64,000 nucleotides of DNA from Kryptolebias marmoratus (GCF_001649575.2 NC_051452.1:9004405-9068404); one strand, 5' to 3'; positions 1 to 23,944 are shown, numbered from the stretch's first letter. Notes: a model not told the origin generated them from the sequence alone. Numbers and translations are program-made.

Positions 1-1652
1 ATGTTGGATTTCCCAACTGGTAGATTCACGACTTTACCGTCTTCTTTTATCCAATCCGAAGCGTAAAAAGTTACCCAGAGGAAAGTTTGATCAACTCTCA
101 GCAGGCCGAGGAAACAAGGATTGATATCAGGGATAAATGTATCCATTTATATACGGATAAATAAACCACTGATCTTAAGTGAATTTTATCTTTTCAACCC
201 CAAAAAGGTAATTATATAACATTTACTTATCAGACAATGCTCTTCATTCTTCTAAGTCTCCTAACATATAGGTTTATTTATTGAAAATGGAGACAAAGTA
301 CATTAATTATTAATTAATCACGAGTACAATAAGCACATTATATAGTTATTGCAGATAACCCGGGTTTCCTCACCTGTTGGTGCTGATGGGGAGAATTCTG
401 TTTTGTTTTTTATTTTTTTGCAAATCTTGTCTACGATGTACCGCTCGCTACATGTTTTAATTTAAATTTTGCGTTGCCAGGTGTGAAAATGCGCAATTTT
501 AATCGTGCTTCAGTGGCACCCTTAATTAGAAATGCTCATGAATTCGTCACAGAGACAAATAAAAAAAGGAAAATGTTAAGTATGTCGGAAAACGTGAGCA
601 ATCCCAACCTGTAATAAACTTTAAACTTATATACGTTTTTTTTAGCGCTGAACAACAGAGAAATAGTCAAAATTTTTTGCGCACCATTTCAGCCGTGCTC
701 TGTCAGGCTTTTAGAGGAAGTGGGGTGCGTTCAGAGCAGGTTGATTATCGGTTTTGGTTTGGGGGGGGGGTTTAACCTGGAGGAAACCACACTCTGGTTC
801 CTGTTTTCCTCTGACCCAGATTAAGACGAGGAAAAAAGACGTGTGTGTCTGTATCTAAAACACAAAGGGAGGATGAGCTCTGAATATTAACCCCCCCAGC
901 CTCTCTCTTACTCAGGTTTTTGCCCTGCAGTCTGAGTCTACCTCCCTGCTGTTAGTTTCAATAGGTGTGTCAGACGTGCTGCCCGCCTGCGTGATTGCGG
1001 GCTCAATCGTCCGCTTTTCCCTTTCTGCCGACTTGTTCCGTGCTCGAGCTTCGCCTTTATTCGGTCTAAGGTTTTCTGGCCTCACACACACACGCGCACA
1101 CACACCTCCAGGACGTTGCCAGGAGGGGGCAGCGGCGTGTAAACCAGCCCTCCCGCTCAGCATTCTTGCGCGTTTAGAAAGGTTTAATGAAAGGAGTGAA
1201 TCTCGACCCAAATATACCCGGACACGGACTCTTCCTTCATCGAGGCGATCCGTGCGACTTCCTGCTCGTCCTTGTAGCAGCCGGTGTTTGCAAACCTTTA
1301 TCCCCATCGTCCCTTCTCTCCTCCCACCCTGGTTCTCTTTGATTTTTTTCATTTTTTTTTTCATTTTTTTTTTTTTTTTTTTTCCCAAAGAAAATTGGTA
1401 TTTGCTTGATGTTTGCCCCCCCGCCTCCTCCTCCTCGCCGTCCTCCGCTCCCTGCACCCCTCTGTCGTCGGTCAGAGTGGCAGAGGATTAGGCACACTCT
1501 ATCAAGAAGGAATTAAACAAACATCTGGTGAATAATTGACGGGGAAATGAGTTCTCACCCAAGCGCAGGGTGGTTGAGGGGGCTGGTGTGGGGGGAGTGT
1601 GCCTTCAGGGACATGACCAGCATGCCCCCCCACCACCACCACCACCACCACC

Positions 1653-1701
<49 letters not shown>

Positions 1702-2004
1702 CTTGTCTGTGTGTCTGTGCTTAACGCCATGACAGACTCCCCTCAGGTCCTGCTCAATCCGAGCGAGCCCCCAAAAAACTGGCCCGTTATCTATTTAATT
1801 TCGCGTTTTTGCTCCGCTCCAGGTCTCCCCCGATGCACAGTTCAGGTGCCTGAACCGAGTCGGAGCAGAATATCTAATATAACGTAGTCGACCGGGTGTC
1901 GTAAACCGCCACGCCGTTTTTTTTCTAAGCAGTTTGGCAAAAAAAACAATAAAGCCCCGCTTATCGGTTTTTGTTTCGTTTTGTTCCGTTCGGCCTTTTT
2001 CCAG
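1..2004. other. 5' flank or intron of mrps9; no exon recognised
   Basis: I see no coding exon here. Because the first mrps9 exon found starts at 2005 in mid-protein, this stretch is probably mrps9 intron and the 5' exons lie left of the window. It holds an AT-rich portion (1-700), a G run near 762, a pyrimidine-rich stretch with a long T tract (about 1340-1385), and a compound CCA/CA repeat (about 1630-1700). Open frames across these tracts are low-complexity and have no family resemblance. Confidence 0.5.
1630..1699. repeat. Compound (CCA)n-(CA)n microsatellite
   Basis: A run of CCA/CAC triplets (about 1630-1653) passes directly into roughly 23 CA dinucleotides (about 1654-1699). It causes spurious His- and Thr/His-rich open frames on the plus strand. 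It lies in presumed mrps9 intron. Confidence 0.95.
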
Positions 2005-4133
2005 GAGCTGTATGGGAAAATTCTGGACCTGGAGAAGTACCAAGATCGTCTGCGAGGCAAAGGACTCTTCTCTAACGACACCAAGGCGATGTGAGTTGGA
2101 GTTCAACGAGAAGACCTGCTCTCCTGTTTTACAACGCATGAATAAAAACAAAAAAATGTTTCTTCTGTCTCTATCAGCTCCTTGGGAACAAGCAGGTGGC
2201 TCACAAAGGAGGAAATCGAGGTGTTACTGGTGGAGGACATCTCTACTCCTGATGTAAGAACAATCCTCCTGGTTTTTCCCTCCTCCTCAGATAAACCGTC
2301 CCTTTGTGTCCAAGGAATGAGCAGGCTTCGACACTTGCGTTGTTTTTTTTTGGCCTTCAGTACGACCGTTTCATCCAGCTGATGATGCGCCTGTTGTCCA
2401 TGCCGTACTGCAGCCTGGAGGAGGAGTTCGTCATGCGCTACCGTCAGCACCTGGAGGCCCAGTCCACCAACAGAACCGTGCCGCCTCTGCAGAGGGACGA
2501 CAGGGGCGTCGCCTTCAGCACCGCGGACGGTCGGTGCACATCGGACGTGCAAACCAAGAAAACAGCTGTTTTGCTCTTTTTACCTGATAAAAATGTAAAT
2601 TTAAACAAAAACAGATTATTTAGTTCAACACTAAACAATTAAAACCTGATTTTATTTGATTTGGGGCTTGTTTTAATGTAAATACGATATGGTACAGCTG
2701 AGAGGATAATTTATGTTTTTTTCCCAATCTGGCATATTTCACCATAACTACATGAACCACGCTGAGGGGTAACATATCACCGAGCGGCGACTGTTAGATG
2801 ATAGATTGCGAGAAAACAAGTCTCTCTCGCTGAATCTTGGGTGTTTGAGATCAGCAAGTTGTTCGGCCAGATTCAGGCTCGTTTTTGTCTGCACAGATTG
2901 TAAAATCGTACTCCAAGTTGTCCATTTTGTGCCCACGTTGTCAGCCGTCCCTGATTTTATGATTCAATCCACTGGAGTACACTTTTTAAAGAAAGATAAC
3001 AATAATTATTTGTTGCCATCAGTGCGGGTTTTAGACCTGGACACTCTGAGCTGCAGCCTAAACCTTATCGTCATCGCTTCATTGCAGACGTCCAAGTTGG
3101 CTGCTTGGTTTCAGATTGATGTAAATACACGAATTAGGAGTTTAAATCATTTTTACTTGTAAATGCTGATATGTGAGAAGTTTCCAAATCCAAAAGGCCA
3201 AAGAACTCTGGAAGTTTTAAAAGATAAAAACTGACAGAATAACTCAAAACGGCTACAGAGGATGCTAAGAGATACATGTAATAAAAGAAGCCTAAAAATG
3301 ACTGAAAGCAGCCACAAATTACCACAAAATGAAGCGTTTCGAACCGTTTCATTTCTAACACAAAAGGGCTCGAAACGGATACAAAATCTCACAAAAATTT
3401 GAAAAAACAGCTACAAAGTACCACAATTTAACTCAAAATGGCAGCAAAGATGATTAAAACAACTATGTTAAATGTTTCAAAATGACTGCAAAGACAATGA
3501 AACAGATTTGAAGTCACTTAAAACAACTTTCTGGTTAGAAAAGATGGTCTAAAACACTTTGAAAGTATCACAGATTTCCACAAATACTGCACAAAACAAA
3601 ACAAATGACTTTAAATGGCTGTAAAAGTAACACGAAACGTCATGAAAACAGCCATAGTCACATAAACGGCTCCGAAACTAGAACAACACATGGAAAAATG
3701 ACTTTTAATCAAAGTAAAATTTAAAACAAATGGATGCAGAGACTCTGAAATTGTCATGTGATGCTCAACACATTTAACACAACTTGAAAGACTTTTTATT
3801 TAGCTTTGAAAAGCAAGTGAAGCTTTAAAAACTAATGGAAATGAATGAAAACATGTTTGTAGAGATGGGGAAACTCATCGGTGTTCCCTTTCAGGACAGA
3901 GGAAGACGTCCAGGTCGTCGGTGGTTCTCCGAGACTGCGGCTCAGGACGCATCACCGTTAACGGCCAGGAATATGTCCAGTACTTCCCTGCGCTACAAGA
4001 CAGGTAGCCGTGTTTTATTCGCAGATATTCTTTTTCTTAAACCCCAGGTTTTCGTCTCCGCTCCCCCGTCCCCTTTAAAAAAAAAAGAAAAAGAAAAAAG
4101 AAAGCAGCTTTTTCACTCTTCACGGCATCGCCT

Positions 4134-4166
<33 letters not shown>

Positions 4167-5177
4167 TTATCTCCTTGTAGTGAGTTAATTACACAGCTGA
4201 GTGACTGTGTGTGAGTGTCCGGAGCTGGTGTTGTCACGCAGTGTGAGGACGGCCTGTAATTGGAGCAGAGAGGTGACAATTGACTTTGTCAGCAGCCGCA
4301 GGCCATTCAGGCTGAGACGCCATCCAGAACACAGACACTCCGAGTGCTGCTGAGTCAGAAGTTCCTCTGAGATTGTAAAAAGAAAGCTTTTCACAGAGCT
4401 TTGGATCCTCTGTGCTTGTCTGAAAAAGTCACCCAACCAGACATTAAATTAGCTAAGCCCCCGCCGTTGATACCACTATCTGTTAAATACCCCCCCCCCC
4501 CCNNNNNNTCCTGCTCGTGGCTTTTCAGACACGCTTCCTCCTTTCGCCTCCTGTTTTGTTATCTGCTGGTCATTTTCTTCTTCCTGCCCCCTCTCCCGTT
4601 CAGAGAGCAGCTGATGTTCCCGCTCCAGTTCGTGGACGCGCTGGGCCGCTTCGACCTCGAGTGCACCGTCAGCGGCGGCGGCAGGGCAAGCCAGGCGGGG
4701 GCGCTGCGGCTCGCCGTCTCCCGGGCGCTGCTCGGCTTCGTGTCCGAGAGGGAGGCGGAGGAGATGAGACAAGGTGGGGGCGTGAGCTGAACGCACAATC
4801 TAACCTTAAATATGCTGTAGTTACCCTTTACATGTCTGCTTAAAAGTTAGAGTAAAATTAATGGAGTTACGGCCTTTTTGATGCTGCCTATTCGCTGTGG
4901 AGGCCATCTTGACTCTGAAAGTTAATCAGCTGAAGATGAACATCCACTCCAATGACGTTGAGTTTCATTAAAATCAGTCCCATGGTTCACAACCTATTTT
5001 GCTAACACTACAAACACTGGTTAAACTGACAGTCAGCTTGCAGGAAAGACTCATAAACTCGTGGCGTTTCTTCTCCTGTCCTCAGCCGGCTTGTTGACGG
5101 TCGACCCCCGGCTGAGGGAGAGAAAGAAGCCGGGCCAGGAGGGAGCTCGACGCAAGTTCACCTGGAAGAAACGCTGA
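2005..5177 (+). CDS. mrps9: Small ribosomal subunit protein uS9m, 3' part (partial)
   Basis: This is the C-terminal part of the mitochondrial 28S ribosomal protein S9 (bacterial uS9 homologue), a component of the mitochondrial small subunit. Six exons join in frame: 2005-2090, 2178-2253, 2361-2529, 3895-4003, 4604-4773, 5086-5177. All have AG/GT borders, and the last ends in TGA. The translation runs through [51 protein letters not shown] and [20 protein letters not shown], and finishes [19 protein letters not shown]. The SGGG..SQAGA..LA block and the basic RKF...KKR tail, which reaches toward the P site, are the uS9 hallmarks. The mitochondrial N-terminal extension and targeting peptide are not in the window, so no start is given. 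A 6-base N gap (4503-4508) lies in the intron before exon 4604. Identity is secure; only the 5' end is missing. Confidence 0.93.
3190..3760. repeat. Degenerate A-rich tandem repeat in mrps9 intron
   Basis: Many imperfect reiterations of short units such as AAAACGGCTACAAA, AAAATGACT and CACAAAA, each with a few substitutions, fill most of this intron. It reads as an old, diverged minisatellite with no coding content. Confidence 0.6.
4135..4164. repeat. Poly-T tract of 30
   Basis: Thirty consecutive T residues in the mrps9 intron, preceded by an A-rich patch at about 4076-4105. It could be the reversed tail of an old retroposon, but I see no body. Confidence 0.9.
4503..4508. other. Assembly gap (6 N) after a C run
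   Basis: Six undetermined bases directly follow a homopolymer C run at about 4491-4502. They fall in intron, about 95 bases before the mrps9 exon at 4604, so the coding sequence is not affected. Confidence 0.98.
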
Positions 5178-5332
5178 GGAGGACGGGAAAAACACAAAAA
5201 AACCAAATACATCTTTCAGTCCTGGAACCAGATCTGTAGTATATTTCTTTTGTCAGAAGCTGCAGTGACCTTCCTCGGCCACCAGGTGGAGATGTGCTTC
5301 AAAAAATGAACAAAATGTGTGGTTTGACTGTA

Positions 5333-5338
5333 AATAAA
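5333..5338 (+). terminator. mrps9 polyadenylation signal
   Basis: AATAAA lies 156 bases after the mrps9 stop codon, in an AT-rich context and before the repeat-rich intergenic region. It is the first canonical signal after the stop. Confidence 0.65.
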
Positions 5339-5344
5339 TTAAAA

Positions 5345-7180
5345 TTTTCATATAAAAATGCAAAGGTCTATTGTAATGTTGTTGTTAATGAAAATGTATT
5401 AACTTGTCTGATTAGCCATGAGTAGAAATAAATTATATTTGCTGCCTGCTGACAGATTAGACTGGATTTATAATTTAGATTTGCCATCGATTTGAATCTA
5501 TGCCATTTAAAATAAAATTAAAGGCAAACAAAAAACATGCCTTTTTAATATGAAAATAATTTTGGGCTTTATTTAGAAGTTGCTTTATCTTTTAGGAGTT
5601 GTTTTTAAAAAAAAAAATTTGGAAAAAGTAAAACTAAGGAGCATGTAGGGGGAAAAAATAGTGTTCCTTTGCAATAACTGGGGTTTTTTTTCCTAGGTTC
5701 CTTTACAAACGCAGTAATAAATCAGGCACATGAAGTGAAGTGAAGTGAAATTTATTTATATAGCACTTTCCAGCAACAAGGAGATCAAGGAGATAATTAC
5801 CTTACTCATGGAGAGGTTTGTAAGCTTTTATTTTGAAATTGGTCTCAATGTAAGTGCTTGGAGTCCTGGTTGTATGCTGACTTGAGAGACAACAGAGGCT
5901 GGCATCTTTCAGTTTGGCTGTTTGGGACTCATACAGGTGAGTTAAATAAGTATTATAATGTTATTTCAAAGTGTCTTTCTGGACACTGAAGAGCACTGTA
6001 CAAATAAAACAACATTGTTAAATGCAGAAAGAGAAGTGGACCTAATTGAATTATGAGGAGTAAGCTGAACCAATTAATGAGAGAGGTGATATTTTTTATT
6101 TCAGAGGGTTATGTAAACATTTCTTATGAGCAGGGTGAAGATGTACAGAGCCAAGTAAAAGGGAGGAAACTAATGTGTTTATATAAATATATAAAATATA
6201 TCTTATTCTAGGCTTGCCTTTAATTTTGAGAGAAGAGAAGAATATCTGGAAAACATGACTATGAATAATATTTGTTTAGTGCTCTTTTTAAGTCACCATC
6301 GGTGCATGTGTCTTACCTGGAGCAGGATGACATGGATGACTCATCAGATCATCAGAAAAACCGGGAACGTATCCAGCTGTCAGCCAGATGTGACGTCCGC
6401 ACTGCCAGAACCACAATACAAGAGACTTCCTGTCACCTGGTGAACGCGTTCAGCTCTGTGAGGCGACAGTGTTCACTTCCTGCCTCCCAGCTGAGTCCTC
6501 CAAGACTCCTTTCAGATCAGTTACCTGCAGACTGGTTCTTCCACAACGTTCACGGCACTTCTCAAGCTTTTCTGCATGTTCTAAGAAGTTGAAGCCTTGA
6601 TGAATGGAAACGAATAACAGTTAAACCTCCGAGCATCCGAAGCCAATAGGAGAGTTGAAGTTTTATTAGGAGGCAAGACAGAGAAGCTGAACAGGACACA
6701 ATCAGCCTAAAGGTGGCAGCATTGGAGCAGGAAAGGCGGAGCAGAAACCACTCAATGATTTGTCCTGTAACTAAATGTTAAAAGATGGAAAACAGACCAC
6801 CCCGGGGTGCAGCTATGAAGCACGACGACAGGAAAGAGAATCAGAACGTCAGCAGCATTCACACCTTCGGCTCGCCCACAAAGAAACAGATCTGAACTGA
6901 AACACGTCTTCATCATAAACACAGTTTTTATTAGAAACAAACGGACCACAGACAGATAAATGCAGCTTCAGGAACCAGCCTGATGACGCTGTATGTGAAT
7001 ATAAATGTGTGTATATATATTTATATGTCTTAAGGTGTGTTAGTTTGCCTTATCTTTTCATTTTATACACAAATGATTGCATCAGTTCACAACCCAGCCA
7101 GTACATAATAACATTTTCAGATGATAGTCAAATTCTGAGTCTCCTGACAGTCATAAAGCTGCCGTGGATAAGTTTATAGG
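5345..7180. other. Intergenic spacer with no recognised gene
   Basis: No exon of a known family is visible. A GAAGTGAAGTGAA run leading into ATTTATTTATATAGCACTTT at about 5736-5768 resembles the ends of common fish retroposon-derived repeats. The rest is AT-rich with scattered short open frames that I do not believe. Confidence 0.4.
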
Positions 7181-7830
7181 TCCCTGGACCCTGAATCAAT
7201 CAGTGATCCGAGTCCTACACATCCAACAGGTCACATCCTTCAAAGTACCTGGGTGTACGTGTGGACAGTGATCTAAGCTGGCAAGCGTTTGTGCCAGGGT
7301 CCACCAGCGTCTTCGTTTTCTTAGACGACTCCGGTTGTTTGGCGTTTCCGAAACGACTGAGTCCGTTCTGAGATATGGCCTTACTGCGTGGTTTGGAGAC
7401 ACAAATTCGGAGTCTGGTGAAGATGGCGAGAGACTAACGCCCCGGGACCTCCTCTCCCTACAACATCCGTTTGAGCAGGCGACTATCCGGCAGGCTGAGA
7501 ATATCTCGTCTGATACGTCTCATGTGCTTGAATCAGAAGTCGTGGAGGAGGTTCAGGGTTCCTTTGTGTAAAAACATCCACCTTAAGTGTCCGTTTGTCC
7601 CACTCTTCATCAGCCTGGTTAATGGAAATCTATTTGCACATTAGTGCTGTGTATCAGTGCTTTTTTGTCAAAATTCGATGCATGTTTCTTTTATTATTTG
7701 TGCTACTTTTATGTATTCTTGTTGCTGACTTTGTTTGAAGTATTGTTTTGTCTTTGTTGTGCAGCAGCTTTGTCCCCTCTTCTAAGACAAATCTCTGCCA
7801 TGGGAGACAAATAACTTATCTTATTTTAAA
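7180..7830 (+). mobile_element. Degraded LINE (non-LTR retrotransposon) 3' end
   Basis: The plus-strand translation in mixed frames resembles the C-terminal end of a fish non-LTR reverse transcriptase. It has a TSFKV.G motif (about 7218-7240), QRLRFLRRLRLFGVSE (about 7300-7350), SVLRYGLTAWFGD (about 7362-7400), and an (A/L)R.AENI-like stretch followed by K.SF.P..I.L.N near 7560-7625. Frames change and stops interrupt it, so it is dead. The following AT-rich 200 bases may be its 3' UTR. The clade is not assigned. Confidence 0.55.
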
Positions 7831-7921
7831 AGAAGCATAAAAATCTGTATTGATTAGTCGAAGCAGTGTGAACTTTTATACAGATCAGTTACTGACGGAT
7901 GACTGCAGGTCATGAAGAAAA

Positions 7922-8577
7922 CTTAACATGTGAACAAAGAGAAAAAAGACTCTGACTGAGTGGTTCAGAGGGATAAAGAGATGCTTGGAAAACTGAAGGT
8001 TGTGAGTTCAATGCCAGCTGGAGCTTCTGGTAGCACCAAGTTTTAACAGCGATCCTTTATTTCAGCGATTGAAAAGCTTTAGAAACAAACTTCAGGGTCT
8101 GTCTGAGCTGCTCAAGCGACTAAAGATCTGCTTGAAGAGCAAAAGGTTGTAAGTTCAAAGCTGGGTCAAGTGCATTGTTGTGCCAAATTTTGACAGGTAT
8201 AAATAAATCAAACCAAAGACTGAAATGGTTCAACGGAGGGAGTCTGCATGTCGTCTGTGGTAGCACAGGTCTTAAGACAACTACTTGTCAGCATTGAATT
8301 TGTTGGTTTGAATCAACACAACAATGCACTTGACCCAGCTTTGAACTTACAACCTTTTGCTCTTCAAGCAGATCTTTAGTCGCTTGAGCAGCTCAGACAG
8401 ACCCTGAAGTTTGTTTCTAAAGCTTTTCAATCGCTGAAATAAAGGACGGCTATTAAAACTTGGTGCTACCAGAAGCTCCAGCTGGCATTAAACTCACAAC
8501 CTTCAGATTTCCAAGCAGCTCTTCATCCCTCTGAACCACTCGGTGAGAGACTTTGTTCTCTTTGTTCACATGTTAAG
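7922..8577. mobile_element. Long fold-back (inverted-repeat) element, 261-bp arms
   Basis: The left arm (7922-8182) and right arm (8317-8577) are near-perfect reverse complements separated by a loop of about 134 bases. Examples are CTTAACATGTGAACAAAGAG at the left edge against its complement at 8558-8577, and TGCATTGTTGTG (8171) against CACAACAATGCA (8317). Each arm contains two stretches reminiscent of a tRNA B box (AAGGTTGTGAGTTCAATGCC and AAGGTTGTAAGTTCAAAGC). I see no open reading frame. This looks like a non-autonomous fold-back or MITE-type element built from tRNA-like sequence. The family is not recognised. Confidence 0.75.
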
Positions 8578-9362
8578 GTGAAAGCTTGACTTTCAGCTTA
8601 TATTTACACTTGAACCTACAGCTTTGAGAATTTTAGTTTGAAAATCTGCCAACAGAATATCTTTTTATTATTTACAAAAGGACATTCATAGAAAACAAGT
8701 ATTGAACCACCAGCTTTATGGCATATATCTCTTTCATATCATTTTTCAAAATGATAAATTAACTTAGTTTGGCCATCCTCTTTACAGTTAATTAAAATGT
8801 TTCATTGAATACAAAGTTGCTGTGTGTCATCATTGATCTTTTGCTCATTAATGAATTTATTTATTCCTCTAGAGGCTTTCAGACTATAACCAGGTTACCT
8901 TTTTACTTGTCCACTGTCAGAGCTCTAGTTCTACCTCGCAATATCCATGACCACCACGCCACCTTAGACCATTCAGAAATCACAGCTAGATGGTGTCCAA
9001 CTATGGGCTTCAAGTGTTTTTTCCAATGTGCTAATAGACTAATTTCAAAATTGTGGACAAAACTGAAGGGTACATCTGTTGTGGAGCAAAATGTGGTTTG
9101 CATTAAAAAAAAGCAAATGGTTATTCTATAAGCTGTATGTTCCAAGAAAATAATGCATTTTGACCAGAAATACATACCACTGTGTGCATAATTATTCTTC
9201 TTATGCACCAATTATATAGATAACAAAAAATGTACAACATAAATATGGAAACAGAACTACATTTGTCTGTGTTTTTCTGTTTTTAACCTTTTTTTTTCCT
9301 TAAAAAAAGAACCCACACCATTCATCCATCCATATAGGTGTGATGATCAGATTATAGAAACT

Positions 9363-9620
9363 CTGACTATGATTCAAAAAAAGTTAAAAAAAAACAAAAA
9401 AAAACAAACAAAAAAACAACTGGACTTCTATTCTGTAGCTGAAGACGTTTCGCTTCTCATCCGAGGAGCTTTCTCAATTGGGAAAGCTCCTCGGAATTGA
9501 GAAAGCTCCTCGGATGAGAAGCTACAGAATAGAAGTCCAGTTGTTTTTGTTTTTTAACTTTTTTTGAATTTACCATGACCTGGATGACTGAGAATCTACA
9601 TCAGCATCTGACTATGATTC
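9363..9620. mobile_element. Palindromic MITE-like element with 13-bp flanking direct repeats
   Basis: CTGACTATGATTC flanks the element at 9363-9375 and 9608-9620. Inside is an interrupted palindrome: CAACTGGACTTCTATTCTGTAG (about 9417-9438) is mirrored at about 9522-9543, around a centre rich in GAGGAGCTTTCTCAATT-type units. The trailing ACCATGACCTGGATGACTGAGAATCT motif is a repeat end seen widely in fish genomes. It has no coding capacity. Confidence 0.7.
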
Positions 9621-9892
9621 TTACTCTCACCTAGTGACAATTTAGAGTTACCAAAACCTAACATGCTTGCTTTTAGTTGGAAAAAACAAGATAAATGAAG
9701 GCAATGCAGTGTGAAGTTCATTAACAAGTGTTTGACTGAACTCCTATGATCATTTTAGATGGCAGAAATCTTGAGCTGTTAGCTAAACAAATTTATCACT
9801 GATTCACCAAACTGACATTACTTTAATCCCTGTATATTTGCCCTTTGTACACCTTAACTGTGAAGTATTTTACCATAGTTAGGCATTTATCA

Positions 9893-10300
9893 GCTTTGGC
9901 TGACAGCGCGACTACATTACCCACAATGCAACGCGAATGGCTAACTTCTGTGACTTTGAGACGTTCGGTTGATTAAATACTGCTAAAACAAAAAAATTGA
10001 AGTTGTTAGCCTCAGAAAAATTCGGTTGTAACTGACAATTAAAGATATATCCATTATTTTGTTAGAGAAATACTGATACGTAGAACATGAGGCCTTTTTA
10101 TGGTTTGGCTAACGGCGCGACTACATTACCCACAATGCAATGCTAACGGCTAACTGTTCAAACGTTTGGAGACGTTTGGTTGATTAAAAAAATGCTAAAG
10201 AAATCGCTTACAGCTGTTAGCCTCGGGTAAGATCACTTCTAATTGCCAGACAAAGATTTAAAAATTATTAGAAAAGAAATTAAAAGTGTTACGCGTTTTT
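9893..10300. repeat. Two-copy tandem duplication (period 209 bp) with ZNF143-like motifs
   Basis: Copy A (about 9893-10090) and copy B (about 10102-10300) align over TTTGGCT.AC.GCGCGACTA, CATTACCCACAATGCAA, GAGACGTT.GGTTGATTAAA and GTTGTTAGCCTC-type blocks, with substitutions and small indels. Each copy carries ACTACATTACCCACAATGCA (9911-9930 and 10120-10139), which fits the SBS2-type site bound by the transcription factor ZNF143/STAF. It lies about 0.9 kb upstream of the slain1 start. Confidence 0.7.
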
Positions 10301-10552
10301 TATAAGTAAAAACACAGAAAGCCTTTTAAATCACTTTTTAGTTAGCTGTGCTAAGCTAACAAACTCCCAGGAGCGAGATTGTTAGCTTATAATTTCCTTT
10401 GTTAGCTAATAATTTCCTGCGTTTGAGTTTAAAAAGATACATTTTTATTATATCAATTGGAATTACCGATTTGCTTCACCGCAAATTATTTAAATCTCAT
10501 TTAAAACGTGAATGTGCAGGTTTCCCCCGCTTGGTGCTATAACTAGTCTCTG

Positions 10553-10610
10553 CCGCTAGATGTCGCCAAATGTTTATGTTACATAATTTCAATCGCCACT
10601 AGGTGTCGCC
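10553..10610. promoter_or_regulatory. Pair of CTCF-like motifs upstream of slain1
   Basis: CCGCTAGATGTCGCC (10553-10567) and CCACTAGGTGTCGCC (10596-10610) differ from the CTCF core consensus CCASYAGRKGGCRS by a T in the GGC triplet. They sit in the same orientation 43 bases apart. They are plausible weak sites only. Confidence 0.35.
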
Positions 10611-10918
10611 AAAGACTCATTCATGTCCAATTAAAACCCCAAATCCTCACTCAGTAATCAGCTCGTCATTTAAAGAAGTTGTTCACAAGTGGATCCTTTC
10701 GAAAGCAGCCGCTTCAGTCGAGGCAAAACAACATGCCGCACTTTTCCCCCCGAATCAGCTGTGTCGAAACGCTGCGCACGTCCGGTTCGGATGTTAAGTT
10801 GGGACTAACAGGTGCGCCTCTCTACCTGTGATCGGCTCTTTGTTCGGGGAGGAGGGAGGCAGAGATGCGTGGGTGTGTTTAGTGGAGGGGTGGAGCCGCG
10901 GAGCCTCCCACCTAGTGA

Positions 10919-23027
<12,109 letters not shown>

Positions 23028-23880
23028 CGGGACGGACGTCCCGGAGAGCGAGCGGCGACGCCCCGCTGGTTGGGGTCGACTCGCTGCATCTCGGCGCCAA
23101 CTTGGAGACTCTGAAAGGGGAGGTGGGGGGGGTTCGACCCCAAAAGACGACCTTAAATCTGAGATCCTGCGTAGAATAAGTCGGCTGCTTCCTTCGAGCG
23201 AACCAGCCTCTCAGATTCTACGCAGAGTTTCTTCGGAGAAGGCGGGTATTTATTTATTTATTTTTTTCTTCCAAACCGGCGGCGGCTTCACGATCTGTGA
23301 GTTGACGTGCCAAATGTGAGCCGTTTCCTGCGATATCAACCAGCAACGAGGGCTGCCAGTTTTTTGTTTTTTTTTTAAATGAAACGAATCGCCGATACTG
23401 TTTTTATTCCTGTATTTAAATTAAATGTCGACTAACCAGGCGTGTTCGCTGACGATAACGAGCGCCAGTGATGCTGCTAAAGTTTCATTAATCCCCTCTT
23501 AGTTTGGGCACATTTTATCTAATTTTTATTAATAATATTTATGTACAAATCTCACTGTGCATATATTTATATATATTTACGGATTGATGCACTATTTAAT
23601 TTTTAATGGAAATATCTGACTAACACTTCAACTGTTCTCTGCACTTTGTACTAATCTGTTTTTGTTTACTGATGTTTGCACTTTTCACACCTGGATTTAT
23701 AAAGAAACAAGTTTTTTTGTTTGTTCGACAGATCTCACATTTGTACACAACTTCATGTAACACCTGATATCACAGATGTTGTTTTTTTTAATGAATGCTA
23801 AAAGGTACACGTCTTTCACAATCTTGACATGTTTTGTTACTGTGATGAAAGGAGAAGCATTTTAATAAAAGTGACTAAAT
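23028..23880 (+). other. slain1 3' UTR with poly(A) signal
   Basis: This follows the slain1 stop. AATAAA at about 23864-23869 is the likely polyadenylation signal. An 11-bp perfect inverted repeat, CTGCGTAGAAT (23167-23177) and ATTCTACGCAG (23215-23225), would form a hairpin with a 37-base loop in the transcript. The UTR end is inferred. Confidence 0.55.
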
Positions 23881-23928
23881 TCAGTCTATCCGCCTTGTTT
23901 GTCAACTCTGTCCTGGAAGGTTTTCCTG

Positions 23929-23944
23929 GCGCCATCTAGTGGTC
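23929..23944 (-). promoter_or_regulatory. Strong CTCF-like motif between slain1 and jagn1
   Basis: The minus strand reads GACCACTAGATGGCGC, a full match to the CTCF core CCASYAGRKGGCRS. It lies about 60 bases past the slain1 poly(A) signal, at the boundary with jagn1. Binding is inferred, not shown. Confidence 0.5.

Noticed and set aside
912..1491. Overlapping long open frames on both strands
   Set aside because: They run through poly-T/poly-A and GC-rich tracts, have low-complexity Lys or Phe runs, and match no family. There are no supporting splice sites or start context.
1547..1887. His- and Thr/His-repeat open frames
   Set aside because: They are translations of the CCA/CA microsatellite.
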